NCBI GenBank assembly: GCA_036736205.1
Contig: DAINMX010000196.1
Span: 1 to 13,034 of the forward strand
From: XYA12-FULL-58-9 sp001798605
GTDB taxonomy: Bacteria > Myxococcota > XYA12-FULL-58-9
Direction: 5' to 3'
Length of the DNA: 13,034 bases
Within the stretch, counting starts at the first letter, position 1. The number at the start of each line of letters is the position of its first letter. Below the pieces are notes generated by a model. It was not told where the DNA came from. It saw only the letters and a list, made by a program, of their open reading frames with translations, and ran no database searches. Both the position numbers and the translations under genes were made by a program. Below are positions 1-9,045 of this stretch, one piece after another.

Positions 1-2322
1 CAGGTGTTTCGCCCAGTGCTCGGGCGATCTTGCTTGGGCGTTAGTCACCCAGGTTCCAGTGACATTGGTCACGAAGGGGATCTTCGGAACGTTGCGTTTA
101 ACCGCAGCCACCTCTTGGGCAAATGTCTCCAGGATGGGATCCATCATCGCCGAGTGAGAAGCGTGAGACACATGCAGCCGCCTGCAGGTGCCACCGGCCG
201 CCTCGATAGCGTCCGCAACCTTGTCGATGGCCGTCGGCAGCCCAGAGAGCATGCACAATGACCTGGCGTTGACAGCAGCCAGTGCCACGTCATCGTTCAA
301 CCACTGGCCAACCTCCTCCTCAGACAGCGGTACCGACAACATCTTGCCGGGCGGCAAACTGTGCATCAGCTGGCCACGCCGCATCATCAGATACAGCGCA
401 TCTTCGAGGGAAAACACGCCGCTCAAACACGCAGCAACGTATTCACCGAGACTGTGGCCTATCATCGCATCAGGTCGCACCCCCCATGCCATCCACAGCT
501 GCGCCAACGCAAACTCAAGCACAAACAATGCCGGTTGCATGATGTTCATCTCGTCGAGTTGTTTCTTGGCTTCGGCACAACGGTCGGCGCTGGGATAGAA
601 GAGGTTGCGGAGATCGAGATCGAGGTGACCTTGAAGCACCTCGGCACAATGATCGATGGAGTCCCGGAACACCGGCTCTCGTTCGTAGAGCTCGCGTCCC
701 ATATTTGGATATTGTGTGCCACCCCCCGAGAACATGAACGCTACCGAGCCGTCTGTCGTAGATACCTTTTTCTGGTTGCCAGCGTCATCGTGACTTCTCA
801 AAGAAACTATCGCTGCTTCGACTGAGCTAGCGACCACAGAACGTCGGTAGTTGTAGTCACCGCGCCCGACATGAAGTGTGTAGGCAACGTCCGCCAACCG
901 TGTCTCCGACTTCTCCAGATGGGTGGCGAGCTCTATGGCGGCATTGGCCAAGGCGGTTTCAGTCTTGGCGGAAATCGTCAGCAGCTCGGGACCAGCAACC
1001 GCTTCGAGGGGCTCGAGATTTGGGACTTCCTCCAAGATGACGTGCACATTGGTGCCACCAATTCCCAGTGAGTTCACTCCGGCGCGACGTGGAGTGTCCC
1101 CGGCTTCCCACTGTTGCACCTCGGAACAAATCCAAAAGGGACTACCCTCCATTTGGATTTGTGGGTTGGGTGTCTCAAAATTGACGAGGGGGGGAATCTC
1201 CTTGTGCTGCAACACCAAAGCGGCTTTGATTACGCTGGCGACTCCCGCCGCTGAGTCGGTGTGGCCGATGTTGGCCTTAACTGAGCCCAGGGAACAAAAG
1301 GCCTCGTCATCTGTGCTCGAACGAAATGCCTGCGTCAGCGCAGCGAACTCGATGGGATCACCGAGCTCCGTTGCCGTGCCATGTGTTTCCACATAACCGA
1401 TGCTTCTCGCTTCGACGTCAGCGATGGCCATGGCTTCCACAATCATCTCAGCTTGACGGTCAATGCTTGGGGCGGTGTAGCCCACTTTTTCGGAACCATC
1501 GTTGTTGATTGCAGCGCTCCGGATGGCTGCAATGATGCGATCACCATCCGCCACCGCGTCGTCGTATCTTTTCAGAAGAACCAATCCGACCCCGACCCCA
1601 CGTCGTGTGCCGTTTGCGCGCGCATCGAAAGGTCGACAGCGACCATCGGGCGAGGAGATGCCATCTCCCGAATAGAGATAACCGCGACGTTCGGGAACCG
1701 CTAATGACACGCCGCCGGCAAGGACTAGGTCACATTGGTGGTCCAACAGGCTCTGTCGTGCCAGCGAGATCGCCACCAGGGACGTAGAACAAGCCGTTTG
1801 CACGGCAACACTGGGACCGCTGAGGTTCAACAGATAAGAGACGCGGGTGGTCAAGTAGTCAGAACGATTGCCGAGTTCCAGTTGCAAACCTCCCCGCAAG
1901 CCGGCTTCGCTGCGCAGAAGGTTTGAGAACAAATAGTCTGCGGTGCCAGATCCTCCATAAATACCGATCCGCCCGTCGAACTTCCCCGGGTCATATCCGG
2001 CGGATTCGAGTGTCTCGAATGCACACTGCAAGAACAGACGATGTTGGGGATCGATGAGTTCAGCTTCCCGAGGACTGTAACCAAAAAAATTCGCATCGAA
2101 CAAATCGATATCATTGAGGGTTACGCCGCACTTGACATAGTCTGGATGAGTCAAGAACTCTGACCTCGTACCAGAGGCGAGGATCTCTTCGTCGGTGAAC
2201 TCGACCAGTGACTCGACACCGTGGCGAATGTTATGCCAAAACTCCGAGGGGTTGCCACAACCGGGGTATCTGCACCCCATGCTCACGATCGCAATAGATT
2301 CGGTGTCAATCAACGTATTCAT
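1..2322 (-). CDS. Type I polyketide synthase, KS-AT (3' end beyond window)
   Basis: This is the N-terminal 774 codons of a modular type I PKS; the frame is open to the left edge. It should extend the peptide delivered by the upstream NRPS by one C2 unit. The ketosynthase spans about residues 8-430 with a complete Cys-His-His triad: C178 in TACSTS, H314 in VETHGTATELGDP, H354 in NIGHTDSAAG. A linker follows, then an acyltransferase from about residue 527 (FSGGGTQYPNMG) with nucleophile S624 in GHSLGEYVAA. GHSLGE fits malonyl-CoA ATs, but the specificity loop reads HASH (720-723), not the usual malonyl HAFH, so the extender is probably malonyl but not certain. There is no N-terminal docking extension: the KS begins almost at Met1. 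The ATG at 2322-2320 overlaps the NRPS stop (ATGA), with AAGAGG eight bases upstream. The rest of the AT and any reductive, carrier or release domains lie outside the window. Confidence 0.97.
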   Translation of the reverse strand, partial: MNTLIDTESIAIVSMGCRYPGCGNPSEFWHNIRHGVESLVEFTDEEILASGTRSEFLTHPDYVKCGVTLNDIDLFDANFFGYSPREAELIDPQHRLFLQCAFETLESAGYDPGKFDGRIGIYGGSGTADYLFSNLLRSEAGLRGGLQLELGNRSDYLTTRVSYLLNLSGPSVAVQTACSTSLVAISLARQSLLDHQCDLVLAGGVSLAVPERRGYLYSGDGISSPDGRCRPFDARANGTRRGVGVGLVLLKRYDDAVADGDRIIAAIRSAAINNDGSEKVGYTAPSIDRQAEMIVEAMAIADVEARSIGYVETHGTATELGDPIEFAALTQAFRSSTDDEAFCSLGSVKANIGHTDSAAGVASVIKAALVLQHKEIPPLVNFETPNPQIQMEGSPFWICSEVQQWEAGDTPRRAGVNSLGIGGTNVHVILEEVPNLEPLEAVAGPELLTISAKTETALANAAIELATHLEKSETRLADVAYTLHVGRGDYNYRRSVVASSVEAAIVSLRSHDDAGNQKKVSTTDGSVAFMFSGGGTQYPNMGRELYEREPVFRDSIDHCAEVLQGHLDLDLRNLFYPSADRCAEAKKQLDEMNIMQPALFVLEFALAQLWMAWGVRPDAMIGHSLGEYVAACLSGVFSLEDALYLMMRRGQLMHSLPPGKMLSVPLSEEEVGQWLNDDVALAAVNARSLCMLSGLPTAIDKVADAIEAAGGTCRRLHVSHASHSAMMDPILETFAQEVAAVKRNVPKIPFVTNVTGTWVTNAQARSPEHWAKHL

Positions 2323-5300
2323 TTTCTAGACCTCTTTAGAAGTGCAGTCCGACGCTCACCTCGCGCCTTTCTTCGCTTTTCGACGCGCTCGCGAACATCA
2401 TTAAAAGAGACTTCTTCTGTTTCGACTCCCGATTGGAGAAAGCGAGCTACCGCAGCCACCGTGGCGTACCTGAACAACTCTCGAAGTGGAAAATCGAACT
2501 GGAACTCACGCCGCATCTCACGGTGCACGCGAATCAACGCCATGGAGTGCCCGCCCAAGTCGAAGAAATTGATATCGACGCCGACCTGCGAGACGCCCAG
2601 CACCTCGGCCCAGATAGCACTGACCCGTTTCTCGAAGTCGTTGCGCGGCGCCACGATATCGGCGTCGAGGCCTGCCTCTGCTGGTTTTGGCAGTGCTTTG
2701 CGGTCCACTTTGCAATTCGCTGACAATGGAATCTTGTCAAGCTCGACAAAGTGCGATGGCACCATGTAGTCCGGGAGGCGCTGAGCCAGGTGCTTGCGCA
2801 GCTCATCTACTGGTGGCGCGCCTCTCTGTTGTCCCACATAGTAAGCCACCAAGCAGACAATCCCCGCCGGATCCTTCGTGGTGATAACCACCCCCTCACT
2901 GACACCTGGATGGTCGGTGAGCGCTAACTCGATCTCACCGAGTTCAACTCGGAAGCCGCGAACCTTGATCTGATGGTCAGCACGCCCGACGAAGACGAGT
3001 TCGCCGGTGGACTTGGTTCGTACCACGTCGTGGGTGTTGTAGGAGCGCGAGCCAACGGTAGAAGTCCAGCGTGTCGGGATGAACACCGACGCCGTCACCG
3101 AAGGACGAAGCAGATAGCCTCGCGCAACGCCAACGCCATCCACGTGTAGACTGCCGCCCATTCCCACTCCAGCCACCGAGCCGTCGTCGTCGAGACACCA
3201 AGTTTCGTGATTGACCACTCCTCGTCCGATGGGCACTGCATACAAGCCATCGGCACCGGCCGGACGATCGAGGAACCATGTTGCCGCATTCACTGTGGTC
3301 TCCGTCGGTCCGTAGGCGTTGATCAACCTGCGACTGTCGCCACCGCGGCTCAACCATCGCCCCATCGTTTTTGCGTCGAGTTCCTCGCCACCCGACGAAA
3401 CGGCCCGCAACGCGGCAGGCAACAACGCCTCGCCTTCGAGTTCGTTTAGAATCTCGCGGAAGAACGCTGGCGGCAGATTCACGAACGTCACCGCCTGCTC
3501 GTTGAGCATAGCCAAGAAATCCGCGGGTGAGGCCACATCGTCTTCGATGCGCAGGATCAACGTTCCCCCTCCAGTCAGGCACGGGAAGATCTCCTCGACG
3601 GACATATCGAAGCTGATGGCAGCAAACTGCAGCATGCGTACCCCGCGCACAACGAGGTATGTATCATGCAGGGACAGTGTCTGATTGATGAGTCCGGCGT
3701 GCGCTAATGCTGTGCCTTTTGGTTTGCCTGTCGAGCCCGAGGTGTACATGCAATAGGCCAGGTTGTGAGGCTCACCCACGGCAGGTGCGGCCGCAATTGT
3801 GTCTGCCGCCAGAACCTCATGGATTAAGTCAACGTGCAAATCGAAACGCGCAGTGAAGCGCTGTTGTTGACCTCTGCTCGTCAAGATCAACGCCACCCCA
3901 GAGTCGGAGAGGATGGCGTCGATGCGCGCGTCCGGGTATTGCGGACTCAATGGCAAGTAGGCAGCGCCTGCCTTGAGTACCCCGAAAAGACCTATCACCA
4001 TCTCCAGGGAGCGCTCGATGCAGAGACTGACCATGGTGTCGGGAGCCACTCCGCGATCTGCGAAATACGACGCAACCTTCTCCGCCTGGCGATTGAGTTC
4101 GTTGTAGGTGAGAAGTTCGTCTCCAAAGACTACCGCGATAGCGTCGGGAGTGCGAGCTGCTTGCGCCTCGAACAACGATTGGATCGTTGGCGGTGCATCG
4201 AAGTCTTGGCGGCGATCGGTCCACTCATGAACAATCTGACTTACTTCGTTGGCGGAGAGGAGCGACATGCTGCTCATCTGCATCGAGGGGTCGAGTGCAA
4301 TCTGTTTGAGCAGCTCACCGAGGTGGTCTGCCATGCGCACGATGGTCGTGTGGTCGAACAAGTCGGTGTTGTATTCCCACAGACAGCTCAGACCATCATC
4401 GGTTTCAAAGACATCAAGGCTCACATCGAACTTGGCGAGATCATTCTCCGTGTGCAACAATTCCAGGGTAAGCTCCGGCAGGTCGAGACGTCGCTTGGGC
4501 GTGTTCTGCACCGCCAACATGACCTGAAACAACGACTCGTGGCTCATGCTGCGATCAGGGTTCAATACATGCACCAGGCGCTCGAACGGCAGATCCTGAT
4601 TGGCCGAGGCGCCCAAGACGACCTCGCGGACGCGCTGCAGAAGGGCGGTGAAGGTCGGCTGCCCAGACAAATCGCCGCGCAAGACCAAGGTATTGACGAA
4701 AAAGCCGATGAGATCTTCGATCTCAAAAAGATTGCGCCCAGCAATCGGGGTTCCGACGCACACATCACGTTGACCACTGGAGCTCATCAACAATGTTTGA
4801 AAGGCGGACAACAGAACCATGAACAGAGTCGCATTGTGCTCCCGGCCGATCGTAGCGAGAGCCTGTGACATTTTCTGCGACAAGCGTCGACGGTACCGCC
4901 TGCCAAAGAATGTGCGGACGGCAGGTCGTGGACGATCGGTCGGCAACTCCAAAACTGGCGGTGCACCCGCCAACTGTTCGATCCAGTAGCCCGTCTGAGC
5001 TTCGCACGTCGCACTGGTCAGCCATTGGTTTTGCCAAAGCGTGAAGTCGGGGTATTGGATGCTGGGCTCGGGGCGAGGTGACACGCACCCAACGGCAAAC
5101 GGCTCATACAAGGAGGCGAATTCTTCGATCACCAGGGCTATCGACCATCCATCTGAGACGATGTGGTGCATGCTGAAGGGCACCACGTGCTCGTTAGAGT
5201 CGAGCCTTAGCAGGCAGCCCCGCGCGAGCGGACCCTCGGACAGAGAAAACGGACGCCGGGCTTCCTCGCTGATCACCCGGCGCATCGTGGTTTCGCGATC

Positions 5301-8300
5301 GCCAGCTTCTAGACCGCGAAGGTCAACCAGTGGCCAAGGTGTGTTCGCCGCAGGTGCAATCACCTGGCATGGAGTTGCCTCAGCAGCACTGAAGGTGGCG
5401 CGGACGCCGTCGTGGCGACGGAAGATTTCGGAGAATGCCTGTTGTACCGCTGATGATTGTGTTTCACCGGTCGCCCGCACGACGAAGGTGAGATTGTAGG
5501 ACGGACTGTTGGGATCGAGCTGATCCAGGAACCACAAACGTTCCTGGGCCGACGACAAGGGGAAATGGTCGCGCACGAGCGCGCGAGAGATGCTGGTTTG
5601 CCTCGCAGCTGAATGGCTCTGTGACTGTTGGTCGATAGCAGTGGCTAGTCCGGCGACAGTAGGGTACTCGAAGAGCTGGCGCAGCGGTACTTCGAGACCC
5701 ATGTTCTTGCGCACCCGCGAGATAACCTGAGTCGCCAACAGCGAATGCCCGCCCAACTCGAAGAAACTGTTGTCGACGCCAACGGATTCGACTTTTAGGA
5801 CCTCTGCCCAGATGCGCGCGAGTGCCTTTTCGGTGGCGCTGCGTGGGGCGACGTGTTCGCGCTCCGAGTCCACCCAACCATCGGGTGCAGGTAGTCTCTT
5901 GCGATCGACTTTGCCGGTAGCCATCAGCGGCAAGGCATCGAGCATCACGAATGTTGCTGGCACCATGTAGCGAGGAAGCATCTCGGTCACATATCGACGC
6001 AGCTCGGCAACACTTGGCGCAGTGCCGGTCTCCGGTGCCACGTAAACGGCCAATCGTTTCTCCTCCATCGTGGCACCGTAGGCGATACAGATCACATCGC
6101 GCACTTCGACATGGCTCTCTAGCACCGACTCGATCTCGCCGAGCTCGATGCGGAAACCTCGAATTTTGACTTGATGGTCGGCACGTCCCAAGAACTCGGT
6201 GGTTCCGTCCGCCCTCTTGCGTGCCACATCGCCCGTGCGATAGACGCGCCCCCCCGACTGGTCGCGCGACGGCCTCGGCACGAACGCCGCTGCCACCAAC
6301 TGCGGGCCATTCAAGTATCCACGAGAGAGACACATTCCTGCGACGAAGATCTCGGCAGCAACGCCTGGTGGAACGGGGCCGGTGGCCTCGCAGACGACCT
6401 CATTGATTGCCCCGAGCACCGGACGCCCCACGGGCGGCAAGGCGGGGTAGCGCCTGGGATCACCACGCAACGCGTGGCCACTCACCACGTGCGCTTCGGT
6501 GGGCCCATATTGATTGTCTAACCAACGATGTGGCGATCCACCAATGAATTGGCGGATCGCCTCCGTGGTCTGTAGCTGTTCGCCGGCGGTAATTACTTGC
6601 TCCAGGGCCGGGGCCGTCACTCCCTGTGTGACAAACGCGTCGGCGACATACCGTAGCGCCACAAACGGAACAAACAAGCGCTCGATACTGCGCTCTTCCA
6701 CAAAATGGCACAATCGGGTGAAGTCTTTACGCAACTCCTCCGGGATCAGAACAATGGTTCCCTCGGAGTTCCAAGTCGAGAACATCTCCTGGAAGGATAT
6801 GTCGAAGTTGAGTGAGGCGTACTGCAGGGTTTTGGCATGGCTGCGCAGCTGGGAACGCTCAGTCTGCCACACTGTAAGGTCAGATAATGGCCGGTGAACT
6901 TGCGCGACCCCCTTGGGCTTGCCGGTCGAGCCGGAGGTGTGAATGATGTAGATTAGATTGTCGATGTGGGTGAGGACGTCGGGATTGGTGTCGGGATAAT
7001 CGGAGCAATCTTCGTCGGGAGAAAACTGCAGAGCCTTCGAGTCGGCAATCAGATCGACCGCACGCCTGCCAGTAACGAGAACAGAAAGATCGGTGTCAGC
7101 GAGGATGTAATCGAGACGATTTTGAGGGAACGATGGATCGAGCGCCACGTAGGCGCCACCTGATTTTAGTATCCCCAACACCGTCACAGCCAGGTCCATA
7201 CTGCGCTCGACGCACAAACCAACGAAGGTGTCTGGACCCACGCCGAGATCGATGAGTCGGTGGGCCATTTGATTGGCGCGCCGGTTTAGCTCACCGTAGG
7301 TTAGGTGCTCATCTTCAAACACTGCAGCTATTGAATCGGGTGTATTTGCTGCCTGCTTTTCGAAAAAGGTGAACGTGCACTCATCTGGGAGGTACGAGAC
7401 GGATGTGTCATTCCACTCGACGACGAGTTGTGCCTGCTCGAGGTCAGAGAGAAGTGGAAGGGACCACACGTTGGCGCTGGGCTTCTCAAGAACGGCCACC
7501 AGCAGTTGTTCGTAGGATTTGACCCATCGAGCGATAGTCGTCTTGTCGAACAGATGGGTATTGTATTCGACTTGGCCCTTGAGACCATCGGCTGTATCCC
7601 AGATCATCAACGTCAGATCAAACTTTGAGATACCGCTGTCAGCTTCTACTGAGCTGAGCTTGAGGCCTGGTAGCTGCAGCGTTCCTGACCGAATATTTTG
7701 CAGGACAAACATCACCTGGAACAACGGCGCCCTGCTCAGGTTTCGTTCTGGTTGAATGGCCTCCACCAGTTTCTCAAACGGCAGGAACTGATGAGCATAT
7801 GCCGCAGACGTGTTTTCTCGCACACGACTCAGCAACTCACTGAAAGAGGGGTTTCCTGACATGTTGGTACGAATCACCAACGTGTTGACGAAGAACCCGA
7901 TCAACGCCTCTAGCTCTTTTCGGGGTCGCCCAGCGATCGGCGATCCAACTATGACGTCTTCTTGATTGCATAAATGCAACATAAGGGTATTGAAGACTGC
8001 TACGAGCCCCATAAACAGTGTCGATCGCTCTCGTTGACACAACGCCTTGAACTCAGTACCCAGATTGGTGGGCAGGAGGAAGTCGTAGGTGGTGCCGACA
8101 AATGTCTCGATCGCCGGGCGCGGGCGATCAGTTGGCAGTTCTAGGACGGCCGAAGAGTCTGCAAGCGCGCGGCGCCAGAAATCGACCTCTGCCTCGAATC
8201 GCTTTGCGGAGAGAAACTGTCGCTGCCACACGGCGTAATCGGGAACTTGCACGCTCAGCTCGGGGAGCGGTGAAGTGCCGCCGAAGGCGAGTGAAACATA

Positions 8301-8978
8301 GAGTGTGGCGAGCTCCTTGATCAAAACGCCTATGGACCAACCGTCGGTGACGATGTGATGCTGGCTGAAGAGGATGACATGGTCTTCATCTCCAACCTTG
8401 ATCACGTGGTGACGTACCGGCGGCCAGCGCACCAAATCGAAGGAACGTCGCGACACGGCAGCGGCGAGCTTCCGTCCGAGAGGGTTCCGCTCGGCTGGGC
8501 GCAGGTTGGTCAAATCAATCAGGTGGGTGGTCAATGCGAAGTTATTGGAGACAGTTTGCGTTGATCTTTCGTCGGACACCGAGATGGTTGTGCGCAAGGA
8601 ATCGTGGCGTCGAACGATCTCGACGAGCGCTTGTCGCGCTGCTTCCTGATTTCCCGGACCCTCTGCGCGCAGGGCGAGCGGGACATTGTAGAGTGGACTG
8701 CCAGGCTCAAACTGCTCAAGGAACCAAAGTCGCTCTTGAGCAAAAGACAGCTCAACAGAGTCGCGTGACTTGAGGCGCAACAGAGGGGCCGACGCGTCGA
8801 ATCCGCTCTCCGACCCGGCCTTGTTTGCTCGCAGTCGTTTGGCCAACAGTTTGCGTTGTATGGGTGTCAATTTGGCGAGTCGATTCGAGACGGCCTCTTT
8901 TACGTCCTGCGGCTTTTCCTCCTCGCTAAATAAAGGCAGGCGTTCTGGTGGCGGCGAAGTATTTCCTTGGTTCACCAC
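2319..8978 (-). CDS. Two-module non-ribosomal peptide synthetase C-A-PCP-C-A-PCP
   Basis: This 2219-residue cytosolic assembly-line enzyme adds two amino acids. Module 1: C about 75-505 (HHIVTDG at 207-213); A about 535-1030 (TSGSTGKPKG 681-690, YRTGD 913-917, Lys1023); PCP about 1040-1115 (Ser1079 in LGGHSL). Module 2: C about 1137-1570 (HHIVSDG 1271-1277); A about 1598-2097 (TSGSTGKPKG 1746-1755, Lys2090); PCP about 2106-2180 (Ser2145 in LGGHSM). The ten-residue specificity codes, aligned to GrsA by eye, are DIQFIAQVVK (close to proline DVQFIAHVVK) and DMENSGAVNK (closest remembered code is the formyl-hydroxyornithine type DMENLGLINK). Both C domains look like LCL type. No epimerase or thioesterase is present. 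The protein begins with a helix, LTPIQRKLLAKRLR (37-50), usual before C domains, and ends in a very basic tail (2196-2219), typical of NRPSs that pass their chain to a PKS. The start is GTG at 8978; GTG at 8975 is equally possible and better spaced from the ribosome site. The 3' end overlaps the PKS start. Confidence 0.98.
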   Translation of the reverse strand: MVNQGNTSPPPERLPLFSEEEKPQDVKEAVSNRLAKLTPIQRKLLAKRLRANKAGSESGFDASAPLLRLKSRDSVELSFAQERLWFLEQFEPGSPLYNVPLALRAEGPGNQEAARQALVEIVRRHDSLRTTISVSDERSTQTVSNNFALTTHLIDLTNLRPAERNPLGRKLAAAVSRRSFDLVRWPPVRHHVIKVGDEDHVILFSQHHIVTDGWSIGVLIKELATLYVSLAFGGTSPLPELSVQVPDYAVWQRQFLSAKRFEAEVDFWRRALADSSAVLELPTDRPRPAIETFVGTTYDFLLPTNLGTEFKALCQRERSTLFMGLVAVFNTLMLHLCNQEDVIVGSPIAGRPRKELEALIGFFVNTLVIRTNMSGNPSFSELLSRVRENTSAAYAHQFLPFEKLVEAIQPERNLSRAPLFQVMFVLQNIRSGTLQLPGLKLSSVEADSGISKFDLTLMIWDTADGLKGQVEYNTHLFDKTTIARWVKSYEQLLVAVLEKPSANVWSLPLLSDLEQAQLVVEWNDTSVSYLPDECTFTFFEKQAANTPDSIAAVFEDEHLTYGELNRRANQMAHRLIDLGVGPDTFVGLCVERSMDLAVTVLGILKSGGAYVALDPSFPQNRLDYILADTDLSVLVTGRRAVDLIADSKALQFSPDEDCSDYPDTNPDVLTHIDNLIYIIHTSGSTGKPKGVAQVHRPLSDLTVWQTERSQLRSHAKTLQYASLNFDISFQEMFSTWNSEGTIVLIPEELRKDFTRLCHFVEERSIERLFVPFVALRYVADAFVTQGVTAPALEQVITAGEQLQTTEAIRQFIGGSPHRWLDNQYGPTEAHVVSGHALRGDPRRYPALPPVGRPVLGAINEVVCEATGPVPPGVAAEIFVAGMCLSRGYLNGPQLVAAAFVPRPSRDQSGGRVYRTGDVARKRADGTTEFLGRADHQVKIRGFRIELGEIESVLESHVEVRDVICIAYGATMEEKRLAVYVAPETGTAPSVAELRRYVTEMLPRYMVPATFVMLDALPLMATGKVDRKRLPAPDGWVDSEREHVAPRSATEKALARIWAEVLKVESVGVDNSFFELGGHSLLATQVISRVRKNMGLEVPLRQLFEYPTVAGLATAIDQQSQSHSAARQTSISRALVRDHFPLSSAQERLWFLDQLDPNSPSYNLTFVVRATGETQSSAVQQAFSEIFRRHDGVRATFSAAEATPCQVIAPAANTPWPLVDLRGLEAGDRETTMRRVISEEARRPFSLSEGPLARGCLLRLDSNEHVVPFSMHHIVSDGWSIALVIEEFASLYEPFAVGCVSPRPEPSIQYPDFTLWQNQWLTSATCEAQTGYWIEQLAGAPPVLELPTDRPRPAVRTFFGRRYRRRLSQKMSQALATIGREHNATLFMVLLSAFQTLLMSSSGQRDVCVGTPIAGRNLFEIEDLIGFFVNTLVLRGDLSGQPTFTALLQRVREVVLGASANQDLPFERLVHVLNPDRSMSHESLFQVMLAVQNTPKRRLDLPELTLELLHTENDLAKFDVSLDVFETDDGLSCLWEYNTDLFDHTTIVRMADHLGELLKQIALDPSMQMSSMSLLSANEVSQIVHEWTDRRQDFDAPPTIQSLFEAQAARTPDAIAVVFGDELLTYNELNRQAEKVASYFADRGVAPDTMVSLCIERSLEMVIGLFGVLKAGAAYLPLSPQYPDARIDAILSDSGVALILTSRGQQQRFTARFDLHVDLIHEVLAADTIAAAPAVGEPHNLAYCMYTSGSTGKPKGTALAHAGLINQTLSLHDTYLVVRGVRMLQFAAISFDMSVEEIFPCLTGGGTLILRIEDDVASPADFLAMLNEQAVTFVNLPPAFFREILNELEGEALLPAALRAVSSGGEELDAKTMGRWLSRGGDSRRLINAYGPTETTVNAATWFLDRPAGADGLYAVPIGRGVVNHETWCLDDDGSVAGVGMGGSLHVDGVGVARGYLLRPSVTASVFIPTRWTSTVGSRSYNTHDVVRTKSTGELVFVGRADHQIKVRGFRVELGEIELALTDHPGVSEGVVITTKDPAGIVCLVAYYVGQQRGAPPVDELRKHLAQRLPDYMVPSHFVELDKIPLSANCKVDRKALPKPAEAGLDADIVAPRNDFEKRVSAIWAEVLGVSQVGVDINFFDLGGHSMALIRVHREMRREFQFDFPLRELFRYATVAAVARFLQSGVETEEVSFNDVRERVEKRRKARGERRTALLKRSRK
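2331..2336 (-). promoter_or_regulatory. Ribosome binding site of the PKS gene, inside the NRPS 3' end
   Basis: Read on the minus strand, AAGAGG lies eight bases before the ATG at 2322. It is embedded in the last codons of the NRPS gene, whose TGA shares three bases with the PKS ATG (ATGA). This arrangement supports the PKS start and suggests translational coupling, which would help keep the two partner proteins in balance. Confidence 0.75.
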
Positions 8979-8981
8979 ATT

Positions 8982-8987
8982 CCCCTC
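8982..8987 (-). promoter_or_regulatory. Ribosome binding site of the NRPS gene
   Basis: Minus-strand GAGGGG precedes two consecutive in-frame GTG codons (8978 and 8975). The distance from GAGG is five bases to the first and eight to the second, so the second may be the true start. The out-of-frame ATG at 8980 reads ATG-TGG-TGA and is not a gene start. Confidence 0.6.
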
Positions 8988-9045
8988 ACTGTTCTTGTTG
9001 GAAGAGGGCTGGCGCAGTCATGGGGTTTCGCTCAAGACCGCTTTT

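Noticed and set aside
1..2322. Several plus-strand open frames in this stretch
   Set aside because: The minus strand encodes an uninterrupted KS-AT with all catalytic motifs. The plus-strand frames overlap one another and show no domains.
3834..4868. A 344-codon open frame on the plus strand
   Set aside because: It lies wholly antisense to the module 2 C and A domains of the NRPS, shows no recognisable domain and is explained by codon bias on the opposite strand.
5464..6333. A 289-codon minus-strand frame overlapping the NRPS
   Set aside because: It is a shifted frame of the same NRPS DNA. Its translation is arginine-rich and lacks motifs, while the NRPS frame is continuous with full A, PCP and C motifs.
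2319..8978. CRISPR array, tandem repeat or insertion sequence within the window
   Set aside because: No regular repeats, transposase or inverted-repeat ends were seen. The similarity between the two NRPS modules is ordinary domain homology.
8987..9022. An 11-codon minus-strand ORF (ATG at 9022) between the E2-like and NRPS genes, a possible leader peptide
   Set aside because: It has no ribosome site, no amino-acid-rich attenuation pattern and no alternative hairpins. It is most likely chance.
8979..9045. Possible terminator or promoter in the gap between the E2-like gene and the NRPS
   Set aside because: There is a short run of A/T after the E2 stop but no stable stem-loop and no convincing -10/-35 pair.
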